A stretch of DNA of 64,000 nucleotides from Papaver somniferum (Eukaryota; Streptophyta; Magnoliopsida; Ranunculales; Papaveraceae): positions 111,331,120-111,395,119 of the forward strand of contig NC_039362.1 of assembly GCF_003573695.1 (NCBI RefSeq), written 5' to 3'. The translations under genes were made by a program, and so were the position numbers. The stretch's first letter is position 1. Every line of letters starts with the position of its first letter. This document shows positions 1-11,498 of this stretch, piece by piece. The notes under the pieces were generated by a model. The model was given only the letters and a program-made list of their open reading frames with translations. It did not search any database and had not been told where the DNA came from.

Positions 1-350
1 CGGTAAAAGATTTATCTTGTCCTGTGATTTCATTTTAAATTGGCATATGATTGCTCTGATTTATCAGCTCGGACCGTATAGATCATTTGTTAATTGTATT
101 GTATTCAAAAACCCACCTTTTATCTTCGATAAGATTTATTGTTTTAATCCGTGGATTTACGATTTTCTTTAGATCTCGTACGAACCCGTCTCTATGGGGG
201 GTTTTTCGTAGTTTTTATACTAAGGATCTCCTTTAATAAAACTTTAACCCGTGTATTGTAACTTGCGTGTATTAACCCTCTCCTGGAAGAATGTATTTCG
301 CCAACTAACCCGATTCACGCGGATATTCCCGTTTTTTGTTTGAAATTCCT
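1..350 (+). other. Leader region upstream of gag
   Basis: No coding signal is visible. The stretch is AT-rich and lies between the window edge and the first gag ATG at 351. It does not resemble the end of the 3' LTR at 11300-11498, so it is more likely internal leader or decayed gag 5' sequence than 5' LTR. Confidence 0.4.
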
Positions 351-2117
351 ATGCAGAAAGAACGTATTGTGAGTAAAGGAGGCGAGTTTCTGCGAGATTT
401 CATTGTCAACAAAAGGACATGTGATGGAAAAGACGCAGGAAGCAGGAAAATCCAAATCTTTTTCAAAAGAAACACCCAGGACAACCCCGGTCATCACCCG
501 TCAAGCCTGAAGGGATCGGCGTTATCATGGTTCGATAATCTGCCACCAAACTCCATCCACTCATACGACCAACTCGCAGAGAAATTCTTAAGAACGTACA
601 TGTACAACAAGACTGTAAACACCGGAATGGATAAGCTCTTTTCACTAGCGATTGGCTACAAGGAAACCACGAGGGAGTACACTAACAGATGGCACAAGAT
701 CTGCCAAGCCATAGGAAGCGTGGACCCAGTGGTAAGCATCAATTGCTACAAATGGGGCTTAGACCGAATGAGTCCCCTATTTGTTGAAATTCATGGGAGC
801 GTGCCTAAGACAGAGGGAGATCTTCGAATAATTATCGAAAAGCACGCTCGACTTGAAGAAATTCAACGGGAAAACCCGAGGGCATATCCGCAGAGGTCTC
901 ACCGCACCAATTCAGCGGAACAAACCAATGGGGCCAAAAGGAGTTGCTCAGGGGAGAGACCTCACGAAGATAGGAAGGAACGAAGGCATGAACGAAGAGC
1001 AGGTGACCGAAAATTCGAAGATCAAGTTTACACGAAACTCAACGCTAGCTATGCTCGTATCCTACGAGAGATCAAAGGGAGGGAAAACTTGGAGTGGCCA
1101 TGGTCTAAGGGAAAGCATCCCACGATATCCGAGAAGTCTAAAGATTACTGTGAATATCATTGTTTCAACGGACACCAGACCGAAAAGTGCAAGAACCTTA
1201 AAATAATGATCCAAAAATTAATTGATGAGGGAGATCTCAAACATTACGTACGAAAGGATTTTACCGAGGACAGATCCAAGCGAACCAAACTAGTCCAACT
1301 TCCGGAAGGAAACCGAACAATCAACACCATCTCGTGTTCTGAAGCCACAGGACCCTCACTTACAGCGCAGATAGGAAAGAGGTTACGGAAGCAATTCGAA
1401 GACCGCTGCGAATTATATAAGGTCGATGGGATAGTGGTGGAAGAACACGAAGAATGGATGGAATCTCCTATCATCTTCGATGCCGAGGATATCGAAGAAG
1501 ATATGGAACACCATAACGATCCCTTGGTCCTAACGCTACCAGTAGCTGGATGTAACCTCAAAAAGATCCTCATAGACGGGGGAAGCTCCGTAAACGTCCT
1601 ATTTTACGATGCATTCAAACGGATGAAGCTCCATGATGAACAGTTAATGACCTCTTATTACACCATCTACGGATTCAATGGAGCAGCCACGAAGCCCTTG
1701 GGAGACATCGTGTTGTAGGTTAACGCAGGGCCCATGAAACTGGAAACCCGATTCAGTGTGGTGGACACCCCTTCCCCCTACAACGCTATTATTGGACGAA
1801 AATGGATACATAAGCTCAAAGGAGTTGCGGCAACATACCACCAATATCTCAGATTTCCAACACCTGAGGGAGTAATGGAAATCAAGGGAGATCGGATCAC
1901 TGCGCGAGAGTGCCAGGCCACTCAGGATCATATCAACAACGAGCAAGAAGAGCAGCGAAAAATCCGAAGAGTAAAAAATCAAGAAACCGCGAAAGAGAAG
2001 GCTATAGACCTGTTCCTCAAGGAAACTACAGGGAAGGGCTTGACGAAAGATGATAATGTCCTAAGCACAGAAACAAGTACTTCAACAACCAGCGAAGAAC
2101 AGAAAAACGCTAAATAG
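351..2117 (+). pseudogene. gag: gag-protease region of Tat element, with two in-frame stops
   Basis: This encodes the capsid and aspartic protease part of the Gypsy polyprotein. The retrotransposon gag core is visible as GSALSWFDNLPPNSIHSYDQ (nt about 516-575). A basic linker follows, and a protease with the DGGSS form of the active site (ILIDGGSSVNVLFYDAF, nt about 1566-1616). A TAG at 1716-1718 cuts the protease. The same frame resumes at once with a conserved protease-distal segment (PYNAIIGRKWIHKLKG, about 1779-1826) and ends at a second TAG at 2115-2117. The protein is short at its N end compared with Tat gag proteins, so part of gag seems lost. The first in-frame ATG is at 351; the open frame reaches slightly further upstream. 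Both stops could be decay, or the second could mark a gag-pro/pol boundary read through at low rate. Confidence 0.8.
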
Positions 2118-5100
2118 CAATTAAAGAACGTCCCAGTCCTCGGAAACCCGAAGCCTGTGTTCACACCAGTGGAGCCCGTAAAAGAAATCAACATAGGAAC
2201 GGAAGAAAACCCGAAGATGATCAAAATCGGGACCATAATGGACGAAGGAAGGGAACATTCCTTAACCAAATTACTTAAGGAATACGCGGATGTGTTCGCC
2301 TGGAAGCTAGGAGATATGCCGAGGATTGACCCAAAAGTAATCCAACACGAGCTATGCATCAAACCGGGCACGCCCCCGTTCAGGCAGAAAATACGAAAAG
2401 TAGCTCCAGAGTATCATGAGGCAGTAGAAACAGAACTTCGGAAACTACTAGACGCAGGATTTATCAAGGAAGTCAAGTATCCTACCTGGATCTCCAACAT
2501 GGTCATTGTTCCTAAGAAAAATGGAGGGGTTAGAATATGCATCGACTTTACTAATCTCAACAAGGCATGTCCAAAGGACAGCTATCCCCTGCCGAGCATA
2601 GACCAACTGGTAGAAGCATTAGAAGGATATGAAGAACTGTCATTCATGGATGGACATTCTGGCTACAACCAAGTAGCCCTGGCAGAAGAAGATCAGCCAC
2701 ACACAGCGTTCTACACCCCACATGGCCTTTATTGCTACACTAGAATGCCTTTCGGACTTCGAAACGCAGGGGCAACATACCAAAGGATGGTCGATGCTAT
2801 CTTCAAGCCATGGATTGGAGGAACCCTAAAAGTCTACGTTGACGACATGCTCGTCAAAAGCAAGCTGCGTAAAGATCACCACCAGGACCTGAGGAATATA
2901 TTCGAAGCAATGAGACAACATCACATGAAAGTGAATCCGGAGAAATGTACTTTCGGTGTCACCTCGGGGAAATTCCTCGGGTATCTGGTAACAAAAAGGG
3001 GCATCGAGGTAGACCCAGCAAAGATTCAAGCCATAGTAGAGATGCCGTCCCCAAAGAATTTAAAGGAAGTACAGAAACTCAATGGATCTATAGCAGCGTT
3101 GGGAAGATTTATTGCCCGGTCTTCGGACAAATGCAAACATTTCTTCAATATTCTCAAAAAAGGGAGCAGGTTCGAATGGACCGTTGAATGCGAGGAAACA
3201 TTCCAAAAAATCAAAGAACACCTAGCCTCAATCCCGATCCTGCAGAAGCCAGATCCTGACGAGGTTTTGGCACTGTACATAGCAGCAACAGAGGACGCAG
3301 TCAGCGCGGTATTGGTCAAAACCAATACAAAGATAGAACAACCTATCTATTACGTCAGCAAGACCCTCAATTCTGCGGAAAGAAACTATACTAAGATTGA
3401 ACAGCTCATCCTCGCATTGGTGTGGGCTACTCAAAAACTGAGAACCTACTTCCTAACTCACCTCGTCAGGGTCCCATGCAAAGCACCATTGGAAGCAGTC
3501 CTCAAAAGCACGGGAAAAGTGGGCCGAATAGCCAAATGGAACACCCATCTGGACCAATTCAACATCATTCATGAAATTCAACATTCTCGGAAGTCCCAAG
3601 TTCTGGCGGATTTCTTAGCAGACCTCCCCCTTGACAACGACGAAGAGATTAAGGGAATACCAGAAGCCGAGGAAGAAAACAAGGATCCAATGGATATCCT
3701 CGAACCTGCGAGTCAAAGACAATGGGAAGTCTTCGTCGACGGATCCAAAAATAAGGAAGGAGCAGGAATAGGCATTGTCATTATCACCCCAACCGGAGAA
3801 AGGATTATACAGGCACTTAGGTTGGAATTCAAAGAGCATACCAACAACATTGTTGAATACGAAGCTGTCGTACATGCCCTCCGTATAATAATAGAGATGG
3901 GGGTAACCTATGTAAGGCTGACAAGTGATTCGCAGCTTGTCATACGGCAAATAGGGCTCGAGTATAATGTGTACGATGACACCCTCTCAGCTTACATGGC
4001 CTTGGTCCAAACACTGGCATCACAAATCCCGAACATTAAGTTCCGGCACTTATGCAGAAGAGACCTCAGGCACGCGGATGCCCTAGCATATATATCATCC
4101 ATGCTGAGGGATAAAAATGTCAAAGCTATTAAAATATCAAGCGTATACGAGTCTTCGATTGCATCTCAATTCTCCTTCGCTACCAGTCAAGATACAGTGG
4201 AAGAAAATATCGAAGACCAGGTAGGAGAAGACATCCATAATGACTTTGACGAAGAGGATATCCTGTCAAGAGCAAATCAAGACGAAGACTTCAGCAACGA
4301 AGATGACTGGAGAGTGACGATCCATGCCTTTCTCGAAAAAGGAAGCTTACCTGCGGATCAGAAACAAGCTAGGAAGATACTCTCCAAAGTGGGAAGATAT
4401 GATCTTCGGGATGCGGTCCTGTACAAGAAATCCTTCCTTGGACCATTACTACGTTGCTTGTCCCGGAAAGAGGGGCATCGAATTCTAAATGATATCCATT
4501 ATGGTGACGCGGGGAATCATAGCGGCATGAGATCACTAGCTGACAAAGCAAAAACGCAAGGATATTACTGGCCGACAATGATACAGGATGCCGCGAGGAT
4601 GTCCCGACGATGTGAAGAATGTCAGCGCTTCGCAAAAAAGATCCACGCGCCGGCGACAATGTTAAACTCCGTCGATAGCCCGTGGCCATTTGCAAAATGG
4701 GGCGTAGACATCGTCGGGCCTTTCATCGAAGGATCAGGGAAAAGACGATTTTTGATAGTATCCACGGACTACTTCAGTAAATGGGTGGAGGCTAAGGCCT
4801 TGGCCAGGATCAGAGACGCGGATGTGTTTACTTTCATATTCCAGAACATCATTTGCAGATTCGGTATACCCGCTGAAATTGTATCTGATAATGGCAAGCA
4901 ATTACAGGGGAAAAATATAGACATGCTCTTCGATACTTTCAAAATAAGAAAGAACAAGTCCACTCCCATATACCCTCAAAGCAACGGACAAGAGGAAGCT
5001 ACCAACAAGACCCTCGCCCTTATACTCAAAAAACAATTAGACGAGCATAAGGGAAGATGGTGCGAACAACTGCACAATGTGTTATGGGCATACAGGACAA

Positions 5101-5543
5101 CACAAAGATCCGCCACCGGGGAATCCCCGTTTCTTCTAACTTATGGAGCTGAAGCAGTCATCCCTACGGAAATCCTCATGCCAACCACGAAGACCGAAGC
5201 TTGGGAGAAAAACCTCACAACAGATATGATGTTAGAAAGGTTGGACGACTTGGAAGGAAGAATGGAAGTAGCATTACAAAAGATGGAAAATTATCAACGA
5301 AGACTAGCAAGGGAGTACAACAAAAAGGTAAAGCTTCGGAATTTTGTAGAGGGGCAGTATATGTTGAGAACAATCCCACGGTATCAGCAAGAAAAGAAAT
5401 GGGGAAAATTAGCACCTACGTGGGGAGGACCTTTTATAATACACGACGTTGCGGGTAACGGTTCCTACTACCTTCGTAATCTAAAAGGCGAGGTCCTCCG
5501 GCATCCTTGGAATGCTAAGTGGCTCAAACCATACTTCCCATAG
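2118..5543 (+). CDS. pol: pol polyprotein: reverse transcriptase, two RNase H domains, integrase
   Basis: This copies the element RNA into DNA and inserts it. Residues are counted from nt 2157. The reverse transcriptase core includes FMDGHSGYNQ (163-172) and the catalytic YVDD (227-230). A degenerate Gypsy RNase H follows (about 368-435). A second, complete RNase H has D528 in FVDGS, E567 and/or E569, D591 in TSDSQ and D641 in RHADALA, the extra domain typical of the Tat lineage. Integrase shows the zinc motif H781, H788, C819 and C822 and the catalytic triad D851, D911 and E947. The frame is open for over 1,100 residues and in the same frame as gag, but is separated from it by the TAG at 2115. 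There is no own ATG near the start, so expression would need readthrough of gag. The length and intact catalytic residues suggest a fairly young copy. Confidence 0.9.
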   Translation, partial: QLKNVPVLGNPKPVFTPVEPVKEINIGTEENPKMIKIGTIMDEGREHSLTKLLKEYADVFAWKLGDMPRIDPKVIQHELCIKPGTPPFRQKIRKVAPEYHEAVETELRKLLDAGFIKEVKYPTWISNMVIVPKKNGGVRICIDFTNLNKACPKDSYPLPSIDQLVEALEGYEELSFMDGHSGYNQVALAEEDQPHTAFYTPHGLYCYTRMPFGLRNAGATYQRMVDAIFKPWIGGTLKVYVDDMLVKSKLRKDHHQDLRNIFEAMRQHHMKVNPEKCTFGVTSGKFLGYLVTKRGIEVDPAKIQAIVEMPSPKNLKEVQKLNGSIAALGRFIARSSDKCKHFFNILKKGSRFEWTVECEETFQKIKEHLASIPILQKPDPDEVLALYIAATEDAVSAVLVKTNTKIEQPIYYVSKTLNSAERNYTKIEQLILALVWATQKLRTYFLTHLVRVPCKAPLEAVLKSTGKVGRIAKWNTHLDQFNIIHEIQHSRKSQVLADFLADLPLDNDEEIKGIPEAEEENKDPMDILEPASQRQWEVFVDGSKNKEGAGIGIVIITPTGERIIQALRLEFKEHTNNIVEYEAVVHALRIIIEMGVTYVRLTSDSQLVIRQIGLEYNVYDDTLSAYMALVQTLASQIPNIKFRHLCRRDLRHADALAYISSMLRDKNVKAIKISSVYESSIASQFSFATSQDTVEENIEDQVGEDIHNDFDEEDILSRANQDEDFSNEDDWRVTIHAFLEKGSLPADQKQARKILSKVGRYDLRDAVLYKKSFLGPLLRCLSRKEGHRILNDIHYGDAGNHSGMRSLADKAKTQGYYWPTMIQDAARMSRRCEECQRFAKKIHAPATMLNSVDSPWPFAKWGVDIVGPFIEGSGKRRFLIVSTDYFSKWVEAKALARIRDADVFTFIFQNIICRFGIPAEIVSDNGKQLQGKNIDMLFDTFKIRKNKSTPIYPQSNGQEEATNKTLALILKKQLDEHKGRWCEQLHNVLWAYRTTQRSATGESPFLLTYGAEAVIPTEILMPTTKTEAWEKNLTTDMMLERLDDLEGRMEVALQKMENYQRRLAREYNKKVKLRNFVEGQYMLRTIPRYQQEKKWGKLAPTWGGPFIIHDVAGNGSYYLRNLKGEVLRHPWNAKWLKPYFP

Positions 5544-6215
5544 GAGCAACGCAGACTTGAATCTGCTTGGAGTGTACCAGAAGAAGAAGGGAGCCTGACC
5601 GCTCCACATGTTTCTATCTCTGGAAGAGGAATTGCAGGCCTCAACCTATCAATCAAACAAGCTTTCAAATTATCAAGTCAGCGGAATCTATCGACAATAT
5701 TGGGGAAAGTAGTTAATCTACAATCTCTCAGGGCTCCCCCATCAGTGTCCATAAGTGTAAGACCAGGGGGAAGGCACCCAGCAGAAAGAGATACCCAACC
5801 AATCTTAAGGCAACGGGTCGACGGAATGGGTGTGTAAATATTTTAATCCCATATCCTAGAACGTTTCCCCGGCCCCCACCGTCTGGGAATCCTCTGGCCC
5901 AGGATTCTCCAGAGGGGTGACAGGTCTCAAGACGATCATGAAGGTACCTTCCTTCAGTATCGCACCCAAACACTTAAAAAACTTTGTTTTGTTTTTTCAC
6001 AAATGCTTAAAATAAAAACAAACCAACATTGCAGGTATATCAAGAAAAGGATCCATTTCATAAAGGATGATTACAAAAAGTGAAAGGCCAATTCAAGGAT
6101 ACACATCAAAAAATATTCCTTTTACAGGATATTGGCAAAAAATATTCTTGTTACATGATTAAAAAAAGGGAAGGATAATGATGTCGCGGTCTCTACAAAA
6201 TGCTGCGGTCTCTAC
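5544..6215. other. Spacer between pol and the antisense gene
   Basis: This lies between two convergent transcription units, pol on + and the antisense gene on -. I see no coding potential. It probably holds the 3' untranslated part of the antisense gene. Confidence 0.5.
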
Positions 6216-9200
6216 CTAGATTGCCGCCCCATCGGCAGGATTGTTCCGAATACTTGAAGGGACGCTCCCACCAGAAGAGGGTTCCGAGGAGCCAGGCAAG
6301 GCAGAAGGAACTGGACGACGAGGATAGTTCTTCACGAGACCATGCTCGTTCTTTAGGCCAAGTTCTATCCTCTCCAGCATCTTGTTCGTCTCCTCAGCCA
6401 ATTGACAACGAGCCTTGTGCTTAATAACTTTTTTCCGTTGTTGGGCTTGGGATAATAACGAAGATAGCCGATTCACTTCTCTAGAAGCAGCACCAACGGC
6501 CTCCTCGCGGGTTGCCGCTAAATTCTTGAAATGATGGGTCTGTTCTTCCTGCTGCGCTAAGGAAGATTGAGCCTTTTCAAGTTTTTCATTTGTGACGCGA
6601 AGGTGTCCCTCGAGCTTTGAAAAAGACAACACCACGGAGTTAGCGCAGAAAAAACACGGTCACACTCGATGAAATAGGATTATACCTTCGACACAAGCCG
6701 AAGCCTCTTCATACTCATTAACAACCGCATCTCGCGCTTCATCAAGATGGTCATATTCCGCGGATAATTTCTTATAGTCTAGTTGAAGGTTGGTGAGAGT
6801 AAATTGACAGGCATCTAATTCTACCTGCTTCATCGAATCCATGTGACGAAGGTGGTCGACCTCTTTATTTATCTCTGAGACCCCTTTGCTAAGTCTGTAC
6901 ATACACACTTCAAGATTCCTCTCAGACTCAGCCTGATGAGCTACGTCGGCACGGGACGCGGCAAGAGCATTGCTGAGAGCGCAGACTTCGGCATGGGCAT
7001 CATCTCTTTCTCTGACAAGACAGAGCATACTATCCTTAACTCCTGGAAGAGGAATGGATCGAGCCTGCTGTAATTCTTATTCCAGCAGCTGAATCCTAGA
7101 CTCCAGCAAGGAAGTACGCTCACGGGATTCCCGCAGACTATCACGTGTCCACAGCAGTGTGCCATTAAATAAAGCACGATCATGGTTGTACAGATTTTGC
7201 ATGTCGACCATCTGAACATGCCTCGCGCGCCATACCTCAGCCCGAGCATCCCATTTCTTGGCTTCATTCTTAATTTTCTCAACAAGATCTCTAATACGAG
7301 ATTTTTGCCGAGCTCTTTCGTTTCGAAGCCATATCAGCTCGGGGACGCCACCCACTGGAGATAGGGTGGGGAGACTCAGACAGAACAACTAAGAAATAGA
7401 GGAATAACGACATGTTGCGAGGGAAAAAGAACCAAACCTGTTAAAGATGAAATTTGACTGCGAGTTTGCTCTAACTCAGCGCGAACAACAACAAGCTCGG
7501 AACGAAGACCGGCCTATGCTTCACCCAGCTTCTCTTTCTCCTTGAGGCTTTTCTTCAGCTCTTCTATTTCCACCTCAGCCGCAGATAATTCCTTTTATCT
7601 GTGACGAAGCTTAGCCTCGAGCTTCAGAGATTTCGCTTTGAAGAACTGATACAGCATGTGGTTACAATGCTCACTCCTCATCATCTACACATCAAGACGA
7701 CAAACATTATTTCACCGAAGCATTCGATCGTCACGAAGAAGTATGTACGAAAATTTACCTCCAAGACACGCTGCTACGGAAAGCCATATTGATACCCGTC
7801 GGCGATGGCCATCATATCTGCAATGGAAGCAGGAGGCTCCGGCACAAGGGTAGCTTCGGGAACACTCAAATTTTTTCCCCAGGCTTCAGACACCCGCGCC
7901 TTGGAAGACATCTCCATCATGCGACGGGTATACGCAGTAGATTCCTTTTCCCCAGCAACAACAGGGGCGGGATGAGGGACAAATAGAAGATTATTTTCCT
8001 TGAACCAATCCATTATGGCGTCCTCACCCTCAGACGTCGGCGACTGTGGAAGATTACCAGCAGGCGCATCAATGACCGATTTCCCCTTCTCTGACACGGC
8101 CCCTTCGGCACAAATATCGGCATGCTCCTCCGCGCCTACATGCGCAGCATGCTCCTCCGCGCCACCATCTTCAACAGTAGCGTCTCCATTACCATCACCA
8201 CCAAGAACATCCCAATTATCATTGGGGGAAAGTAAAGAGAAGTCCTCGGGAAAATCGAGGACATCGTCAAAGAACTCCCCTGTGGAGTACATCCGATCAA
8301 AAGAAAATTCTCGAGAGGTGGGAAGGGTATCCGCGACATCACCAGCAGGGACAGAAATGTCACCAATAACAACGTCATCAGCCACCACGGCTTTGTTTCT
8401 CCCTTCATCACCATCATGACCTACGAAGACCTCTTCTTCGACATTGATAGGGGAAGTACCAATACGTTCCTCCCCATCTGTAATCTCCTCATCCTCAGCA
8501 AACTCTTCGTTCACTGGACTAGTAACTTTTTCTTGGGCCTCAGCCTCGCCCATCACAATGGTAGAAGACTGCTTCGACTTAATCTTTTTCTTCTTCAACA
8601 CCTGAAAACCAACACCACAAAAAGAATTATTTTTCCCGAACAGTTGAATTTCTAAAAGAGGAGAAGCGCAGCTAGAATCCGCGTACCTGAGCAGTTGAGG
8701 TATTCTTCGGTGGAAGTATAGCACCAGAACCTTCCTCCTCGTCTCCCTCTACGACGTCAAGGGCATAAGGAAAATTCATACCCGCAAAGTTCAAACGCCA
8801 GGGACAGAAATCCCCATAACGAGCAGGAGGAGACTCGCGTGGCTTGCTACTCTCGGTAGGCCGCCAACCGCGGGGACCAGGAATCCAACCGTAAGCCCAT
8901 GGACCAACTATTTCGATAACGGTGGCGTGCCACTCGTAGTCATGGTCGCGCTTGATCCTCTCGCGCTCTGGGAAAAGTTTCCGATGACTAGACCCCTCCG
9001 TGCCAGGAACATACTTCAGCTTGGCATCGCTGACCTCATTTAACAGACGAATCTCGCCCCGAGGAGCAGTGAGATTCCGAAGGCTGACACTCCATGGCTT
9101 GCGGTTCCTACTATTGACGTAATCACCGAAGGAGTTATTGAAATTCTCAGGAGTATACCATTCCTTCTCCGCGGGATTGGGGACGTAGCAAGTCATCGAC

Positions 9201-9993
9201 GTCTCCCCCTTACTCCGCAGATAGCACTCCTTCAGGGCGCGGAGATAATTCCCCGATAGTTGGGATACAGAACGGTTGTGAGTATTGGTGGAAGAGCCTT
9301 CACGACTAGCAAGCACGTCATAGTAGAAGGAATCACCTGATTTGTACAACGGCAGCATAAGACCAGCTTCGAACGCTCCAACCGTCGTTAACAAATGAAA
9401 TTCATCGAACTCATACTTTGAGATAAGCTCATAAGTAATATCATCCTCAGAGGCATAGAAACGAACCCCGAAGGCTTGAAGCTCATGCTTTTCCTTGAAT
9501 ATTTCGAGATCAATATGCTTGAAGGTTACTTTTTTCTTACTAACCGAAACACTGCGTATCAAGGGGGCAGCCTCATCCTCCTCGGCGGGGCCGGATGAAC
9601 TAATGAACGCTTCGGAAGCTTTTCTCTTCACAGGAGGATTCTTTGAAGATTCAGCCCTCGGAACTACACCCTTCGTATTCTTCCCTTTAAAAGTTGGAGG
9701 GGACGGCAGATGATGCTCGGGCACTAACGAAGTAGAGGAGGAACATCAAAAGCAACAGCACGAGGCGGAGCCTGCGTACTCCTAATATCATCACGAGGAC
9801 GAGACGATGCGCGATCGAAGACTCTTCGGGACCCAGAAGGATTTGTCGGAGGAATCTCTTCCCTAGAAGACGAGGCCTTCGCTCCAGAAGAAACTCGACT
9901 TCGACGAACATCATCTTGAGACTCTCTACGCGGAGGAGATCTCGATAGGCCAGAACCAGGAGTCTGATAAGGAAGCCGTGGACGGTCAGACAT
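6216..9993 (-). pseudogene. Antisense multi-exon gene of the Tat element (putative 'gypsy-type transposon' protein)
   Basis: A coding unit on the strand opposite to gag-pol. It starts at an ATG at 9993 (Ser/Arg/Pro-rich N-terminus) and shifts frame near 9724. It continues as a globular region (about 9600-8750, rich in aromatic residues: FGVRFYASEDD, WYTPENF, GPWAYGWIPGPRGW) that resembles the plant 'putative gypsy type transposon' family. A clear intron lies at 8602-8686 (GTACGC donor, TTTTCAG acceptor). Next come an acidic region (8601-7790) and long coiled-coil exons (7388-7077, 7076-6675, 6614-6216), with another intron at about 6615-6685. A TAA interrupts the coiled coil at about 7078. 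Tat elements are known to carry such antisense ORFs; their function is unknown. Exon edges other than 8602-8686 are estimates. Confidence 0.72.
8602..8686 (-). other. Spliceosomal intron in the antisense gene
   Basis: On the minus strand the coding sequence ends with ...TSTAQ and meets a GTACGC donor at 8686. It resumes after a pyrimidine-rich stretch ending TTTTCAG at 8602 with VLKKKKIKSKQ. Both flanks stay coding, so this 85-bp intron is well supported. Confidence 0.7.
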
Positions 9994-10049
9994 GGCTGCG
10001 AAAAGATTAAAATCAAGAACAAGTTACACACATTCAAAAACATTACCAA

Positions 10050-10710
10050 AGATCAAAAAACCACATCAATAGCAATACACACACGATAACGCAGAAACCC
10101 TAAATTTAGTATACATGCTCAAAATTCCATAAAATTCACACCCTCAAAAACTCAAATACAAGCAAAACAGTGGCCTCCTTGATTTAAGATGAAGAACAGG
10201 GGCAAACTAGTATGCAAGCATTAAAAGAAGTTCTTCATCACAAACAAGGAACAACAGTAGCAGAGAATTTACAAATCAACACAGCGTAAAACAGTGGAAA
10301 CAAAGAAAAGAAAAACTTACCGGCAAAAACAGCAGCAGAAGAAACAAACAGTGGAAGCGGGCGTGATTAATGCTAAGGTGGAGAGAATTTAAGGTCACAG
10401 GTTCAATGAAGACTGACAGAGAATTTAAGGTCACAGGTTCAATGAAGACTGACAGAGAATTTAAGGGCTGAAAAACAAAGAATGAAAACTGAGAGAATGT
10501 TTAGGAAGAATGAAATTAATTTTCTTTCTCTCCTTAATATACCTGAAAGAAAGAGAAGGAAATTAATGGAGGAATGGGAAACGTGCCCGTTACATAAGCA
10601 GTTAATGCACGAATAAAAGACGTGCCCGAGTATCTAGGAGAAGTTATTAGGAGTGATAAGAATATGCGACGATGGTTTTTCTTCAAGGCACCCATTAGAC
10701 ATTCAAGCCC
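10050..10710. other. Upstream region of the antisense gene / untranslated 3' region of the element
   Basis: No coding signal on either strand. On the minus strand this would be the promoter and 5' UTR of the antisense gene. On the plus strand it is the last internal sequence before the polypurine tract. Confidence 0.45.
10383..10466. repeat. 36-bp tandem repeat, about 2.3 copies
   Basis: The unit beginning GAGAATTTAAGGTCACAGG occurs at 10383 and 10419 without visible change. A third copy starts at 10455 and stops after about 12 bases. It lies just upstream of the antisense gene, close to where its promoter or 5' leader should be. Confidence 0.85.
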
Positions 10711-10727
10711 GAAGAAAAGGGGCAAAT
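10711..10727 (+). other. Polypurine tract of the Gypsy element
   Basis: A purine-rich run GAAGAAAAGGGGCAAAT directly before a TGTG that opens the LTR. This is where plus-strand DNA synthesis would be primed. Confidence 0.6.
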
Positions 10728-11498
10728 TGTGTACACATATATCTCACTATCAGACACGTGTATATAAAAAGATACGTGGAAAGCATGCAGGCCAAAACAT
10801 CAAAACATGATGCGCTGCGAAACACCAAATAAACCCCGAGGAGTTACTTTATCTCATCCCCAAAAGAGAAGCTAAGATCAACGGTGGAGAGAAAGTTAGC
10901 TGACACGGACGTGACAGGGGCAGAAGACACTTGTCTGACACGAGCAGACCTCTCAACTACCCACATTAAACACTCTGAGCAGTGTACGTGTCGATCAACC
11001 TGTGGAACGAGCGAGGATGCATCTGCGGGATCAAGGGGCAAACGCAGACCTCTGCGTGACAGACGCAAGAACACAAGAAGATAAGGTTCCAACGGCCTTC
11101 AGAGATGGGTCCCACATTCTAACCTTATAAATACCCCGTCTCCACCAAGAGGAAAGGGGATCGGAAAAATCAGGAAAGGAAGGAGAGAGAGAGATTTCAA
11201 GTGTAAGTTAATCCTTTAGAAGAGAGAAACATGTAAACCCAAAAGTCATTCGACTATTCGTGTAACCGTGAAGAATATAGTAAAACAACAAACCCCGTGG
11301 ACGTAGGCCTTAGTGCTGAACCACGTAAACCTTGGTCTTGTTTACATTTCAGCACTTTATATTTATTTAACCCCATGGATCTTTACTTATACGTTTTGCT
11401 TTCTTTGTTTGTACTTATATCCCGTGCGCAAACGCCTCGCATGGAGTTGTTAGATGAGGCTATGATAAACCCGAAGGTTTTGAGCCAAGGAATCAACA
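10728..11498 (+). repeat. 3' LTR of the Gypsy element
   Basis: It begins TGTG after the polypurine tract. It contains a promoter-like TATA motif (TTATAAAT, 11125-11132) in a GC-richer context, and ends near AATCAACA at 11498. The partner LTR is outside the window, so the ends are inferred from TG...CA and the polypurine tract. The right end is uncertain by tens of bases. Confidence 0.55.
11125..11132 (+). promoter_or_regulatory. TATA box in the Gypsy LTR
   Basis: TTATAAAT followed by CCCCGTCTCCACC. The transcription start would be about 25-35 bp downstream, near 11155-11165. This would be the U3/R boundary of the LTR. Confidence 0.5.

Larger units (their letters stand above)
1..11498 (+). 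mobile_element. Ty3/Gypsy LTR retrotransposon, Tat lineage, 5' end outside window
   Basis: The order is gag, protease, reverse transcriptase, RNase H, second RNase H, integrase, then a long region with a spliced gene on the opposite strand, a polypurine tract and a 3' LTR. The second RNase H domain and the antisense gene downstream of pol are known hallmarks of the plant Tat lineage (Retand/Ogre/Tat type). The 5' LTR and primer binding site are not in the window, so the target duplication cannot be checked. In-frame stops in gag-pol and breaks in the antisense gene show that this copy is inactive. The assignment to Tat is strong; the family name is not known. Confidence 0.88.

Noticed and set aside
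7182..8655. Plus-strand ORFs opposite the antisense gene (7182, 7601, 8000, 8416)
   Set aside because: They are shadows of the minus-strand exons; the minus strand shows continuous domains and introns.
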